The notes under the pieces are model-generated. The model was not told where the DNA came from, ran no database searches, and worked only from the letters and a program-made list of their open reading frames with translations. From Sediminibacillus terrae (GTDB lineage: Bacteria > Bacillota > Bacilli > Bacillales > Amphibacillaceae): DNA of 64,000 nucleotides. The translations under genes and the position numbers were made by a program. Positions 16,709-25,666 of this stretch are shown here, piece by piece (within the stretch, counting starts at the first letter, position 1; each line of letters opens with the position of its first letter). The stretch spans positions 62,001-126,000 of the forward strand of contig NZ_VZDQ01000028.1 of assembly GCF_009602435.1 (NCBI RefSeq). Reading direction: 5' to 3'.

Positions 16709-18225
16709 TATTGAGCCACCTCCTTGTCTTCCGATTCGCTTGATGAAACTTCTGCTGCCCGATCCGGCCATTTTTTCAAGGTTAGCAAGGCACCGGCGAA
16801 CATCGCCCCGATAGCTACTATCCAACCGTAGTTGAACAAGAAATCGATCGGATAACCGCCATAAGCCTCTGAGACTTCGCCTCTCAGATTCTGCAGCATC
16901 ATATAGCCTAAAACGATAGGAGTAATGACACCGAGACATACTCTCCACCAAGCCCCTAGCGGGATATCAGAAACAGAATTGGCGTGGCTTTGAAAATCTT
17001 TCAAAGACTTTGCAAACCAAGCAATGGCCACTACTTCGAACAAACCAGCAAGGGCTACTCCGTAGTTATTGATGAAATGGTCGACCGTATCAAGCAAATT
17101 CAAACCGTCCTTTGTAGCAAAGGCCAATGAAAGAATTGCTGCAAGCCCTCCGCCGAATAAAACAGCTTTGCCGCGTGATACGTTGAATTTCTCCTGAATA
17201 CCAGCGATATATGTTTCCGAAATGGATATCAACGAAGACAAACCTGCCAGCACAAGCGACGCAAAGAACAAGAATCCGAAAAATCCAGCTCCCGGCATCT
17301 GGCTGATGATTTCCGGAAAAACCATAAACGCAAGGCCGACTCCGCCAGTCACTACCTCCGATACTTCCTGACCGGACTGGACTGCCATAAAGCCTAATGC
17401 GGCAAATACTCCGATACCAGCCAATAGCTCGAAAGATGAATTGGCGAAACCGGTGATAAATGCATTGTTGGTAATATCAGACTTTTTCGGTAAATAAGAA
17501 GCATACGTAATCATGATTGCAAAAGCGATCGACAAACTAAAGAATATTTGGCCATAGGCTGCAACCCATACCTGCCCATCGGCAATTGCCGACCAGTTCG
17601 GTTTGAAGAAAGCATCCAACCCTTCCATCGCCCCGTCTAGTGTCACTGCTCTGATAACAATGATCACAAAAATGACCGCCAACGTGGGAATGAAAATCTT
17701 GTTTGCTACCTCTATCCCTTTTTTGACCCCTCGGCCCAAGAAAAATAAAGCGACAGCCCACACGGCAATCAATGGCAGCAATACGCTCGGCACCATCGCT
17801 CCGAAGCTTCCTGGATCGCCTAATTGCAGGTAGTCTCCGACAAAAAATGCTGTAGCATCTCCACCCCATTGTTGCCCGAAAGAAAAATAAGCATACATAA
17901 TTGCCCAAGCAATGATAACCGGGTAATAAGTAGAAATGACAAACGATACAGCTACCTGCCACCAGCCAATCCATTCCATCCCTTTACTGATTTTCCCATA
18001 AGAACGCGGAGCAGAACCCCGAAATTTATGGCCGATGGTGTATTCCAAAATCAATAGCGGAATTCCGGCAGTCAACAGTGCAAATAAATATGGAAGAAAA
18101 AATGCGCCCCCTCCGTTTTCGTATGCTGTAGCCGGGAATCGCCAAATATTTCCCAAACCAATTGCAGATCCCATCGCTGCCAGCAGAAAACCTAATCGTG
18201 TTCCCCATTGTGATCGATTTTCCAT
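16708..18225 (-). CDS. metP: Sodium-dependent amino acid transporter, NSS family (MetP type)
   Basis: The 505-aa protein has the NSS signature near the start (SQWGTRLGFLLAAMGSAIGLGNIWRFP) with the unwound TM1 that binds Na+ and substrate, and about twelve membrane spans. The adjacent MetS peptide points to the methionine/alanine branch. It should import methionine with sodium at the cytoplasmic membrane and complements the ABC importer metNIQ at 31503. No SAM riboswitch or T-box is visible in its leader; the upstream gap carries a decayed repeat. Confidence 0.92.
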   Translation of the reverse strand: MENRSQWGTRLGFLLAAMGSAIGLGNIWRFPATAYENGGGAFFLPYLFALLTAGIPLLILEYTIGHKFRGSAPRSYGKISKGMEWIGWWQVAVSFVISTYYPVIIAWAIMYAYFSFGQQWGGDATAFFVGDYLQLGDPGSFGAMVPSVLLPLIAVWAVALFFLGRGVKKGIEVANKIFIPTLAVIFVIIVIRAVTLDGAMEGLDAFFKPNWSAIADGQVWVAAYGQIFFSLSIAFAIMITYASYLPKKSDITNNAFITGFANSSFELLAGIGVFAALGFMAVQSGQEVSEVVTGGVGLAFMVFPEIISQMPGAGFFGFLFFASLVLAGLSSLISISETYIAGIQEKFNVSRGKAVLFGGGLAAILSLAFATKDGLNLLDTVDHFINNYGVALAGLFEVVAIAWFAKSLKDFQSHANSVSDIPLGAWWRVCLGVITPIVLGYMMLQNLRGEVSEAYGGYPIDFLFNYGWIVAIGAMFAGALLTLKKWPDRAAEVSSSESEDKEVAQ

Positions 18226-18429
18226 GTTTGTACCTCCCCTGTTTTTTTAAAACATCCTCTATGTGTAACGAATGTTTTAAATTTTTATTTTTTTCTGATA
18301 TTTATGATTGTATTATATAGTAGACAAAACCAGAATGTCAAAGGAAGATTTAGGAGAAAGGTTCTGGGCCCTTTTTCCTGTAAGAATATGACAAGTAAGA
18401 AAAGGTATGATATTTCTATTACCGAAGAC

Positions 18430-18635
18430 AGCCAATCGACGGTAGCAAGGTGTGCAAGCTCAGCTGGAAAGCGTGATGAACCTTGCACTGCAGAAAGCAA
18501 AATGCCTTGCCGGATAGTGCACAGTTCACAAGAGAAGGTTAAATCGGTTTGTATTCTTACAGTGAATGCACAGCAAAACCGAACGATTACACCGTTCGGT
18601 TTTGATTTTGGTTCTATGCTTTTTTTATTTCAACT
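18430..18635. repeat. Decayed copy of the palindromic element
   Basis: GCAAGGTGTGCAAGCTCAGC at the left and GAAAGCAAAATGCCTTGCCGG at the right match the ends of the module at 2592-2705, but the inner stem is shortened. The right flank (hairpin at 18574, then TTTTGGTTCTATGCTTTT) resembles the right end of 2076-2775. It fills the gap between metP and the NhaC-family gene. No gene is seen. Confidence 0.6.
18574..18604 (-). terminator. Terminator of the NhaC-family gene
   Basis: AAAACCGAACG pairs with CGTTCGGTTTT around a short loop, about 43 bases after the stop of the minus-strand gene. It is symmetrical and belongs to the recurring CCGAACG hairpin set. Confidence 0.8.
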
Positions 18636-18646
18636 TCTTTGCTCAT

Positions 18647-20206
18647 TCACTTGTGTTGACTGCTTTTTCCGTTTGCTTTGTGTATCAGGATTGCTGTAAT
18701 CATGATAAGCACCAAAGTAAGCAATAATGCAATCCAGGTCTGGCCTGTTATCCCAAGAATCAAATATCCGATAACTGATGCTGTTGCCGCGATGAATGCA
18801 TAAGGCAACTGGGTCAGGACATGATCAATATGGTTGGAGCCTGCACCGGTAGAAGAGAGAATCGATGTATCGGAAATCGGTGAACAATGGTCGCCGAACA
18901 CAGACCCGGCCAACACTGCAGCCATAGCCGGAAGGACAAGTTGCCCATCTGTAAGTGCCGCAATTTCTGCTGCGATCGGCAGCATGATGCCAAAGGTTCC
19001 CCAGGATGTTCCTGTAGCCAATGCCATGAAGCCAGCTACAATGAAAATCAAAAATGGCAGGAATGCTGAATTCAAAGAGGTTTGCTGCACGAGGTTTGCC
19101 AAGTACTCGCCAGTCGCCAGACTATCTATGATCGAACCGATCATCCATGCCAAAACTAAAATGTAGATGGCAGGTAGCATCGCTTTGATTCCCTCCAGGA
19201 ATACTTTGCCAATTTTCGTTTTCGATGAGTCCTGCACACTGTATAGGATTGCTGCACCTAGAGCCGCTATAAGCCCTCCCCAAAACAGAGACAGGTTGAC
19301 GTCCGTATTGGCGAATACGTCCAACACATCTGCCGGACCATCCGTGTTGTCCATGCCGGTTCCGATCATGAATGCGACTGTACCGGCGATCAATAAAAGA
19401 ATCGGTATGATGAGGTGGTAGATTCTTCCGCTTTCATTGGCTGCAAAGCTTTGTTCCAAGTCGCCTGCAATCTCTCCCCGCTCCGGGTCCGTCAGTTCTC
19501 CGTTTTCCATGGCCCGGTTTTCATGGGTTTTCATCAAACCGATATCCACCTTCAACAAAGCCGTCAAAAACACCAGCAAAAGGGCCGCAAAAGCATACAT
19601 ATTCAATGGAATCATTGCGACAAACGCTTGCAGTGGCCCATAGTCGGTTATTTCATTGGCTGCCAATATACTGCCTAATGTACCGATAATATAAGCTCCC
19701 CAACTTGATATCGGCGAGATTACCGTTATCGGAGCAGAAGTCGAATCGATAAAATAAGCGAGCTTCGCACGGGAAATCTGATGACGGTCCGTCAACGGAC
19801 GAGCGATTTGACCTACAGCCAGACTGTTGAAGTAATCATCGATAAAAATGATGACCCCCAATACAGCAGGCATCAACTGAGCCCCTTTTCTTGTTTTTAT
19901 TTTACGGATCGCCCATTCACCGAAAGCCCTGCTTCCACCTGAAGCGGTCAAAAAAGCTGTGACAATTCCTAACAATAGCAAGAATATCAATAAATATAAG
20001 TTCCCGGTGTTTAACGCGCCATCCGCGTAAAAGATGTTTCGGAAAACAAGCCAGATTTCTCCGGCAGTTTGCGAAATCGAAAAATCATGAAGCATGAAAG
20101 CTCCGATCAATACACCTGCCCCTAATGACAACAATACTTTTCTTGTGGCCAGTACAAGCACAAGCATCAGCAGGGCAGGAATCAATGAATAAATTGTTCC
20201 TTCCAT
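18647..20206 (-). CDS. lysW: NhaC-family transporter under lysine riboswitch control (probable lysine carrier)
   Basis: The 519-aa protein has about eleven to twelve membrane spans and NhaC-superfamily motifs such as FIDDYFNSLAVGQI, SAPITVISPISSWGAY, FGDHCSPISDTSILSSTGAG and a central acidic loop (MENGELTDPE). By sequence alone it would be called a Na+/H+ antiporter. A full lysine aptamer lies directly upstream (20482-20661), and an L-box-regulated NhaC-type protein was proposed as a lysine transporter (LysW) in comparative genomics. The lysine role is therefore inferred from regulation, not sequence. GGAGG lies before the ATG at 20206. Confidence 0.85.
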   Translation of the reverse strand: MEGTIYSLIPALLMLVLVLATRKVLLSLGAGVLIGAFMLHDFSISQTAGEIWLVFRNIFYADGALNTGNLYLLIFLLLLGIVTAFLTASGGSRAFGEWAIRKIKTRKGAQLMPAVLGVIIFIDDYFNSLAVGQIARPLTDRHQISRAKLAYFIDSTSAPITVISPISSWGAYIIGTLGSILAANEITDYGPLQAFVAMIPLNMYAFAALLLVFLTALLKVDIGLMKTHENRAMENGELTDPERGEIAGDLEQSFAANESGRIYHLIIPILLLIAGTVAFMIGTGMDNTDGPADVLDVFANTDVNLSLFWGGLIAALGAAILYSVQDSSKTKIGKVFLEGIKAMLPAIYILVLAWMIGSIIDSLATGEYLANLVQQTSLNSAFLPFLIFIVAGFMALATGTSWGTFGIMLPIAAEIAALTDGQLVLPAMAAVLAGSVFGDHCSPISDTSILSSTGAGSNHIDHVLTQLPYAFIAATASVIGYLILGITGQTWIALLLTLVLIMITAILIHKANGKSSQHK

Positions 20207-20413
20207 GTTGTACCTCCATTACTGTTTGGTTATGGAAATGAATGGATTGACATGCTGAAGAAAAAAATGAGGAAAACCTGTCTGGTCTCACGCACGGTAA
20301 GTCAGAGGGCATCCGGCCGATCGGGTTGTCCGAAAGGAAAAAGCCGGGTGCAGCCTGCCCCCCTTCGACTTGCGGATTATGATAAATTCGCCAACGAGAA
20401 ATGTGTCTTTAAA

Positions 20414-20454
20414 CAGAAAGAAGCAGTGATAGAAAATAACCTATCACTGCTTCT
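20414..20454 (-). terminator. Expression-platform hairpin of the lysine riboswitch
   Basis: GAAGCAGTGATAG pairs perfectly with CTATCACTGCTTC, 28 bases downstream of the aptamer on the minus strand. The trailing sequence is T-rich (CTTCTTTCTGTTT). This would end transcription when lysine is bound. Confidence 0.8.
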
Positions 20455-20481
20455 ATAAGCAATTCTGTTATCCTCCATTTC

Positions 20482-20661
20482 GATCAGTAGCCCTTCATGC
20501 TATTCTTTCCAGACATGACAGTACTATCCCTGTTCGAGATAATACCAGCAATAAGGGGTTGACACTCCCTCATACTTCGGCAAACAGGCCTTTCACCATT
20601 CTTCCCAGTTATCATCCTCCAAAAGGATACTCATCCTGTCTGCACCTCTACCTCACCGATC
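20482..20661 (-). promoter_or_regulatory. Lysine riboswitch (L-box)
   Basis: On the minus strand the conserved aptamer blocks appear in order: GAGGTAGAGGTGC, AGTATCCTTTTGGAG, GTGAAAGG, GCCGAAG, TTGCTGG, TACTGTCA and GGGCTAC. P1 is closed by GATCGGT/ACTGATC. The 180-base length is typical. It senses lysine and should shut off the NhaC-type carrier gene downstream. Confidence 0.93.
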
Positions 20662-20712
20662 TGATAAGGTCTCGCTATTCAATTCCTCGTATATTGTACC
20701 AGTGGATGGCTG

Positions 20713-21498
20713 CTATTGCAAGGGTTCCATCGGAATCGAGAGCTGCGGCGATTCTCCGCCGCCATTTCCGTTATAATAATATGGAACATCGAAGCTGACC
20801 ACCCGATCATCGATTTTTATCTTCGAACTGATTTGTGTCGTTTTGGTTTGGAACGGAACAACCACTCGCAGACTGACTTCCATTTCTACATACAAAGCGA
20901 AGTATACATTATTGATCCCCAGTTCTTCACGCTCCATCACTGGTTCCGACTGAACATCGCCAATCACTTCTATATTGACAGGGATTTCAGGCCCCAAATT
21001 TGCCAACAACGGGATTCCCAGCGCTTGGCCGACTGGGATTTGAATCAATGTCGGTTCTTCTTTGACCGATTCGATGGAAGGCTTCTCTTCTGGTTCCAGC
21101 TCCACATCAAGCGTGCTTCCCGGGTCCGGAACCTGTCCTTTTTCCAACAGCTTTAAAAAATTTTGCACCCGGTTGGTGGTATTCCGTACCACACGATTGG
21201 TTACAACGGAATTCCATCCTACCGAAACCGCATTCCCTTCATTATCGACCTTTTCCTGGATCAATTCATCGTATTCCAAATCATCGGCAATTTTTTTGCT
21301 CACTGCTTCATTAATCGCCATTCTGGCATATTGCCGAGCCCTAGTTTCCGCAATATCCATAAGCGTAGGCTCAAGCCCGCGGTTGATTATCAAAATACTG
21401 ACCAAAGAAGATATTGTAAAAAAGACGATTGTAACCACGAACACATGACGAAACGGAGGCGGTGCCATACGGCCCTTGAAATTCCTGTTTTTTCTCAA
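20713..21498 (-). CDS. yunB: Sporulation protein YunB
   Basis: The 261-aa protein has a basic start, one membrane anchor at about residues 17-40 (HVFVVTIVFFTISSLVSILII) and an outside domain with VGWNSVVTNRVVRNTTNRVQNFL and PVGQALGIPLLANLGP. The middle has an acidic insert rich in E and P. It matches YunB of B. subtilis, needed for efficient sporulation and, as I recall, expressed in the mother cell. It lies just upstream of the lysine-regulated gene on the same strand, but the riboswitch isolates the two. Confidence 0.9.
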   Translation of the reverse strand: MRKNRNFKGRMAPPPFRHVFVVTIVFFTISSLVSILIINRGLEPTLMDIAETRARQYARMAINEAVSKKIADDLEYDELIQEKVDNEGNAVSVGWNSVVTNRVVRNTTNRVQNFLKLLEKGQVPDPGSTLDVELEPEEKPSIESVKEEPTLIQIPVGQALGIPLLANLGPEIPVNIEVIGDVQSEPVMEREELGINNVYFALYVEMEVSLRVVVPFQTKTTQISSKIKIDDRVVSFDVPYYYNGNGGGESPQLSIPMEPLQ

Positions 21499-21559
21499 AA
21501 TAAATACCCCCTCAAAAAAACATATGCTTTTTAGCAGGAGGTTAGAATTTTATACTGCA

Positions 21560-22660
21560 TTAACTTTTTGCCAAATCCGCTGCAAAACAAGAGGTTACCA
21601 TCAGGTTCAAATGTTCAGCAAGATCGATCTCATATGGAACCGTTACTGCGTTGCCGTCTTCCTCCAGGATACGGATCACCGGCCGTTCACAAAGCTGTTG
21701 GTTTTGTTTTGCAACGATTCCGGCTCTTCCATCGCTGAGTTCGACCATCAATCCTGTTGGATAAACTGCGATAGTCCGGCGAAAGGCCTCCACCAGTTCT
21801 CGATCGAACAGGTCTCCGGCTCCAGCATATAGGACTTCCAGCCCTTCATGTGGAAGCATAGCTTCACGATACACCCTGTTGCTGGTAATGGCATCGAATA
21901 CGTCCGCTATGCCGATCAATTTGGCATGCGGATGGATGTCACTTTCCGTAAGCCCGCGGGGGTATCCCGTTCCGTTCAATCGTTCATGATGTTGGAAGGC
22001 ACAGTGAGCTGCGAGCAATGGGATGTTCTGATTATTTCGCAGGAATTCGAAGCCGATATCCGTGTGCCCTTTAATGATTTCAAACTCGGTGTCAGAAAGC
22101 TTTCCTTGCTTTTGCAAGATTTCCTGCGGAATGAACATCTTGCCCACATCATGAAGCATTGCCCCAAGACCTATTTCCTCCATTTTCGAACGCGGCATTC
22201 CAAGCTCTGTAGCCAAAGCCAGGGAATATATTGTCACATTAAGTGAATGGGAAAACACATAGTTATCGGTCAGGAATACATCCGACAAGATGGAAATGAC
22301 CTGGTCCGCATGTTGAATCTCATCCAAGAGACTTCCAACCATATCCGTCATTTCATTGCCCGCTTTCTCGAATACAAACGAGTTTTCTCCGAGACCCTGG
22401 CTTTGAATAGCTGAAAAAGAATGCTTGATCGTTTGATAGGCTTCCATTCGCAGCTTTTCGGGAATCGGAGGTGAAATGTCGATATCCTCCGTCAACGAAT
22501 CTTTTATGTGTACGTATGTAATGTTATATTTCAGCAGTCTTTTCAACATCCGTTGTGTAAGACTGACATCTTCTTGAAGCAATATTTGTCCGTTTTCGTT
22601 ATATACTGCTTTAGCAAGCTTTGTTCCGGGTTCAATTGACTTGGTTGCTGCAATTCTCAT
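21560..22660 (-). CDS. HD-GYP domain protein (c-di-GMP phosphodiesterase type)
   Basis: The 366-aa cytoplasmic protein has an N-terminal ~60-residue beta-rich domain and an HD-GYP core. Metal ligands are seen as LLHDVGK (HD, near residue 168), KGHTDIG, HCAFQHHERLNGTGYPRGL (near 220-238) and ADVFDAITSNR. The full HHE and GYP motifs suggest active c-di-GMP hydrolysis. The same N-terminal domain occurs in the second HD-GYP protein at 46797. It is divergent in role from its yunB and yunC neighbours and appears inserted in the B. subtilis order. Confidence 0.9.
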   Translation of the reverse strand: MRIAATKSIEPGTKLAKAVYNENGQILLQEDVSLTQRMLKRLLKYNITYVHIKDSLTEDIDISPPIPEKLRMEAYQTIKHSFSAIQSQGLGENSFVFEKAGNEMTDMVGSLLDEIQHADQVISILSDVFLTDNYVFSHSLNVTIYSLALATELGMPRSKMEEIGLGAMLHDVGKMFIPQEILQKQGKLSDTEFEIIKGHTDIGFEFLRNNQNIPLLAAHCAFQHHERLNGTGYPRGLTESDIHPHAKLIGIADVFDAITSNRVYREAMLPHEGLEVLYAGAGDLFDRELVEAFRRTIAVYPTGLMVELSDGRAGIVAKQNQQLCERPVIRILEEDGNAVTVPYEIDLAEHLNLMVTSCFAADLAKS

Positions 22661-22721
22661 ATCTATCTCCTAACCGCACCATTTAGAATGAAACAGTTGA
22701 TTCCCTTGTATAGACAACAAG

Positions 22722-22752
22722 AAAATCCTCTATATCGAGTATAGAGGATTTA
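22722..22752 (-). terminator. Terminator of yunC
   Basis: AAATCCTCTATA pairs with TATAGAGGATTT around TCGAG, with a T-rich stretch on the minus-strand 3' side, about 36 bases after the yunC stop. Confidence 0.82.
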
Positions 22753-22786
22753 TAGGAGAAATCAAACTAAATTTGTAGGAATTTGT

Positions 22787-23110
22787 CTATTTTTTTCTTT
22801 CATCCAGCTCTGCGATTTTCAACAGAGCTTCTTTTCCTGTCATTCCTTCCTGCCAGCCTTTTTCCCTGGAAGCATTCGTCACTTTCTCCAGTGGAGCTTC
22901 AAGCAATTGTTCAATTGTTTTGACCCCTACAGCCCGGGCAGCTATCACTTTTCGGTCTGCCAGCTTCTCGCTTAACAAGTCGACGTCAAGAGCGCCGCAC
23001 ATAATATACCCGGTATCATTCGAAACAATCAACAGATTGGTCTTTGGCAATTCCACGCGGATTGCCGTAAAAGGAATATCCTCGATAAACACAGGCTTGA
23101 TGGAAATCAT
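22787..23110 (-). CDS. yunC: DUF1805 family protein YunC
   Basis: A 107-aa protein of the DUF1805 family: LPKTNLLIVSNDTGYIMCGALDVDLLSEKL then AARAVGVKTIEQLLEAPLEKVT. Function is unknown; a structure of YunC is a small alpha/beta dimer as far as I recall. It is followed by a terminator and preceded by yunD with 50 bases between, so the two are likely transcribed together. The order yunB-yunC-yunD is that of B. subtilis, interrupted here by the HD-GYP gene. Confidence 0.88.
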   Translation of the reverse strand: MISIKPVFIEDIPFTAIRVELPKTNLLIVSNDTGYIMCGALDVDLLSEKLADRKVIAARAVGVKTIEQLLEAPLEKVTNASREKGWQEGMTGKEALLKIAELDERKK

Positions 23111-23162
23111 AAGATGGCCACACTCCCTTCACCATACTATATGGATATCAGGAGCATATGTG

Positions 23163-24563
23163 TCATTCAGAAGCTACTTTTTTCCTTAACGTATCGGCCA
23201 ATAAGTCACGCAAAAATTCAGGCATGAAAAACTGCTTGTTCTCCGCTCTTGCGATTTCCGGAAGCAACCGTCCGAAGGTAAACGTATCGGCGGTTGCCAC
23301 TTTGTACTGTTCATCCACATCCAGAGGCTTGCCGTTTACTTCTACATAATCGACCCGTTCTTGGCCATCTGCCAGCTTGCTCGTTTTCACGATTGCACCG
23401 CCAAAGACCATTCGGCCGATTATTTCACCGCGAAAACCGAAACCTTGCAATTTCAATTCCGTAAACTGCTTGGTGAAAGAAGCCCTTATAACTTCCAGCA
23501 ATTCATCTCCTTGCAACGTGACGAGACAAGGATTGATTGGATGAGGGCAAATCCGGTGAATATCCCCGTAGGTCACATCCCCTTGCTCAAATCTATCCAG
23601 CAGAAGTCCGGCATTCAACATGGCACAGTCTGCCCCCGTCCACTCCTTCAACGTCTCGACTAGCTGTTTCATGATAAAGGTTTCTTTGAACCAGCCAAAT
23701 TCCAGTGGTTTTTCCAAAGTCGTCACTGTTTCCCCGAGTAAGTCATTCGCCTGATCTTGATATGCCATCAGTTTTTGCTCCGTCTCTTCATCCTTTGGAA
23801 AATATTCTGTACTGCTCGCGTAAGCTTCTTTTCGAATCAGTTTCCGCTGTACATGATTCCACGTCAAAATCACTTCTCCTACATACTTACCATGTTTACC
23901 TGCCGCAGTAAGCAATGTTTCATTTATATACTCTCCATCACGGAATAGGTGATGAGTATGTCCTCCGATAATGACATCGATTTGCGGGTAACGCCTGGCT
24001 ATTTCCTCATCATCAGTGATACCCAGATGGGAAAGAAGCACAATGATGTCTGCTTGTTTTTCCAGCTGAGGAAGATACTCTTCGATGACGGAAAAAGGAT
24101 TGGCGACACTCCATCCCAGTAAATGATAGAAATCATTGAACGGTGCAGTCAGTCCAATAAAGCCGATCCGTACGCCCGTTTCCGTAGTGACATAGGAGAT
24201 TGGCTTCAACCAGTCCGGCTGCAGTCCATCCAGACTGATAAGATTTGCACACAATAATTGAAAGTCGGCCTGATCATATAGATGGAATAAATCATCATGA
24301 TCGAGCGTGATCCCTTCGTTGTTTCCCAAGGTGGCGAACTGATAACCTGCATCGTTCAATAACTGCACATTGGCTTTTCCCTTCATTGCTTCTGCGATTG
24401 GATGGGAGCGATCGACATGATCGCCGATATCAATCATCCAGTATGACTGGCCGTTACGTTCTCTCGCTTCTTTTTCCTCATTGAAGTGGCCAATGATTTG
24501 CGGCAAGTTCTCAAAGTGACTGTGTAAGTCATTTGTATAATAAAGGAAAATCTTCTCTTCCAT
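23163..24563 (-). CDS. yunD: 5'-nucleotidase family metallophosphoesterase YunD
   Basis: The 466-aa protein has a calcineurin-like domain (YYTNDLHSHFENL, DIGDHVDRSHP, ATLGNNEG, LLSHLGI, VIGGHTHHLF) followed by a 5'-nucleotidase C-terminal domain with NAGLLLDRFEQGDVTYGDIHRI. It lacks a signal peptide, so it would act in the cytosol, unlike the secreted UshA type. The ATG at 24563 follows GGAGAC by about eight bases; a longer frame would run back into the upstream gene. It probably hydrolyses nucleotides or related phosphate esters. Confidence 0.9.
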   Translation of the reverse strand: MEEKIFLYYTNDLHSHFENLPQIIGHFNEEKEARERNGQSYWMIDIGDHVDRSHPIAEAMKGKANVQLLNDAGYQFATLGNNEGITLDHDDLFHLYDQADFQLLCANLISLDGLQPDWLKPISYVTTETGVRIGFIGLTAPFNDFYHLLGWSVANPFSVIEEYLPQLEKQADIIVLLSHLGITDDEEIARRYPQIDVIIGGHTHHLFRDGEYINETLLTAAGKHGKYVGEVILTWNHVQRKLIRKEAYASSTEYFPKDEETEQKLMAYQDQANDLLGETVTTLEKPLEFGWFKETFIMKQLVETLKEWTGADCAMLNAGLLLDRFEQGDVTYGDIHRICPHPINPCLVTLQGDELLEVIRASFTKQFTELKLQGFGFRGEIIGRMVFGGAIVKTSKLADGQERVDYVEVNGKPLDVDEQYKVATADTFTFGRLLPEIARAENKQFFMPEFLRDLLADTLRKKVASE

Positions 24564-24574
24564 CTTAAAGTCTC

Positions 24575-25396
24575 CTATCCAATACCTTGTAAAATTAATC
24601 GAAAACCGATTACCACCAACAATATCCTGAGTATCCATTCCACCGTTTTCCCTTTAAGCAACTGATTGACCTTTGCACCAAGTGTGCCGCCAATCCAGGC
24701 ACCAGGAATGAACAGCCACACATACTGCCAAGGTACATGCCCCAACACAATATGAGTCGAAGAACTAATCAAGCTTAAAAACAAAATCATGAACATCGAA
24801 GTAGCCGTGGCGATATGCGGCGGGAAACCGAATAGAAGAATCATTGCCGGAACGATCAAGGATCCGCCTCCGATTCCAAACATTCCTGACAACACACCAA
24901 CAGCAAAAGCGATGGATACTGCAGCAGCCATCGAATACGTATAAGAAAACTTTTCCCCATCGATGAGGACGGTTCTGACTATACCCTTGCTGTGGACCGG
25001 CTGACTCACGATAGGTTCTTTCTTTTTGATAAAAAACATAGCTGATAATAACAGCATCAATATTCCCAAGTATAAGGAAAAAGCGTCCTCCGAAACAAAC
25101 TGATTGAGCCATGAGCCAAGAATGCCGCCTGGAATCGCGCCGGATAAGAAAATCCTGCCGCTGCGATAATCGACTCTGCCTTTCTTCATATAGGATATGC
25201 TGGAAGATAGTCCGGTAAAAACCATCACCAGCAACGAAATGCCGACAATATTTTGCGGTGCCGCCCAACTGAAACTATCTAGCAGCTGACTGAGCAGCAA
25301 CAAGCTCGGAACAAGAATGATCCCTCCTCCCAAACCAGCGATACTCCCGACAAAAGCTGTTAAAAAACCGATTAAAACACTTAAAACGTAAACCAC
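24575..25396 (-). CDS. yunE: TauE/SafE family anion exporter YunE
   Basis: A 273-aa membrane protein with about eight spans and two internal repeats, each with a glycine-rich block: GSIAGLGGGIILVPSLLLL near residue 20 and GVLSGMFGIGGGSLIVPAMILLFG near 170. This is the TauE/SafE (DUF81) family of sulfite or sulfonate exporters. Substrate is not known here. yunD starts 11 bases after its stop, so the two are coupled as in B. subtilis (yunD-yunE). Confidence 0.9.
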   Translation of the reverse strand: MVYVLSVLIGFLTAFVGSIAGLGGGIILVPSLLLLSQLLDSFSWAAPQNIVGISLLVMVFTGLSSSISYMKKGRVDYRSGRIFLSGAIPGGILGSWLNQFVSEDAFSLYLGILMLLLSAMFFIKKKEPIVSQPVHSKGIVRTVLIDGEKFSYTYSMAAAVSIAFAVGVLSGMFGIGGGSLIVPAMILLFGFPPHIATATSMFMILFLSLISSSTHIVLGHVPWQYVWLFIPGAWIGGTLGAKVNQLLKGKTVEWILRILLVVIGFRLILQGIG

Positions 25397-25614
25397 AGTC
25401 TGATTCCCTTCTATCTGTTAAAGTTATGTATGATAATCCGGCAGAATACCGGACCGTTGCAAGGAACTAGTCCAATTCCGGTTTGCTATACCCTTATGTT
25501 TACCCGATGTCACTCTTCTGTAAAAGGGGTAAATGGAAGGGATGGCCCTTATAGAAATTTCGAGGACAAAGAATCAATCGATCATAAAATCCTTTACCCG
25601 TCATGTATTTCTAT

Positions 25615-25650
25615 GAAAAAAGGGCCCTATTCCAGGGCCCTTTTATTATT
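25615..25650 (-). terminator. Terminator of the suf operon
   Basis: AAAAAAGGGCCCT pairs with AGGGCCCTTTT around ATTCC. It lies 17 bases after the sufB stop and has a T run on the minus strand. Confidence 0.9.
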
Positions 25651-25666
25651 ACATTAAATTATTCAA

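Noticed and set aside
16709-16951. Longer start for the small frame that ends with MetS
   Set aside because: The upstream 81 codons overlap metP in another frame; MetS starts at the ATG coupled to the metP stop with its own ribosome binding site.
18226-18300. SAM riboswitch or T-box in front of metP
   Set aside because: None of the conserved blocks is present in the short leader.
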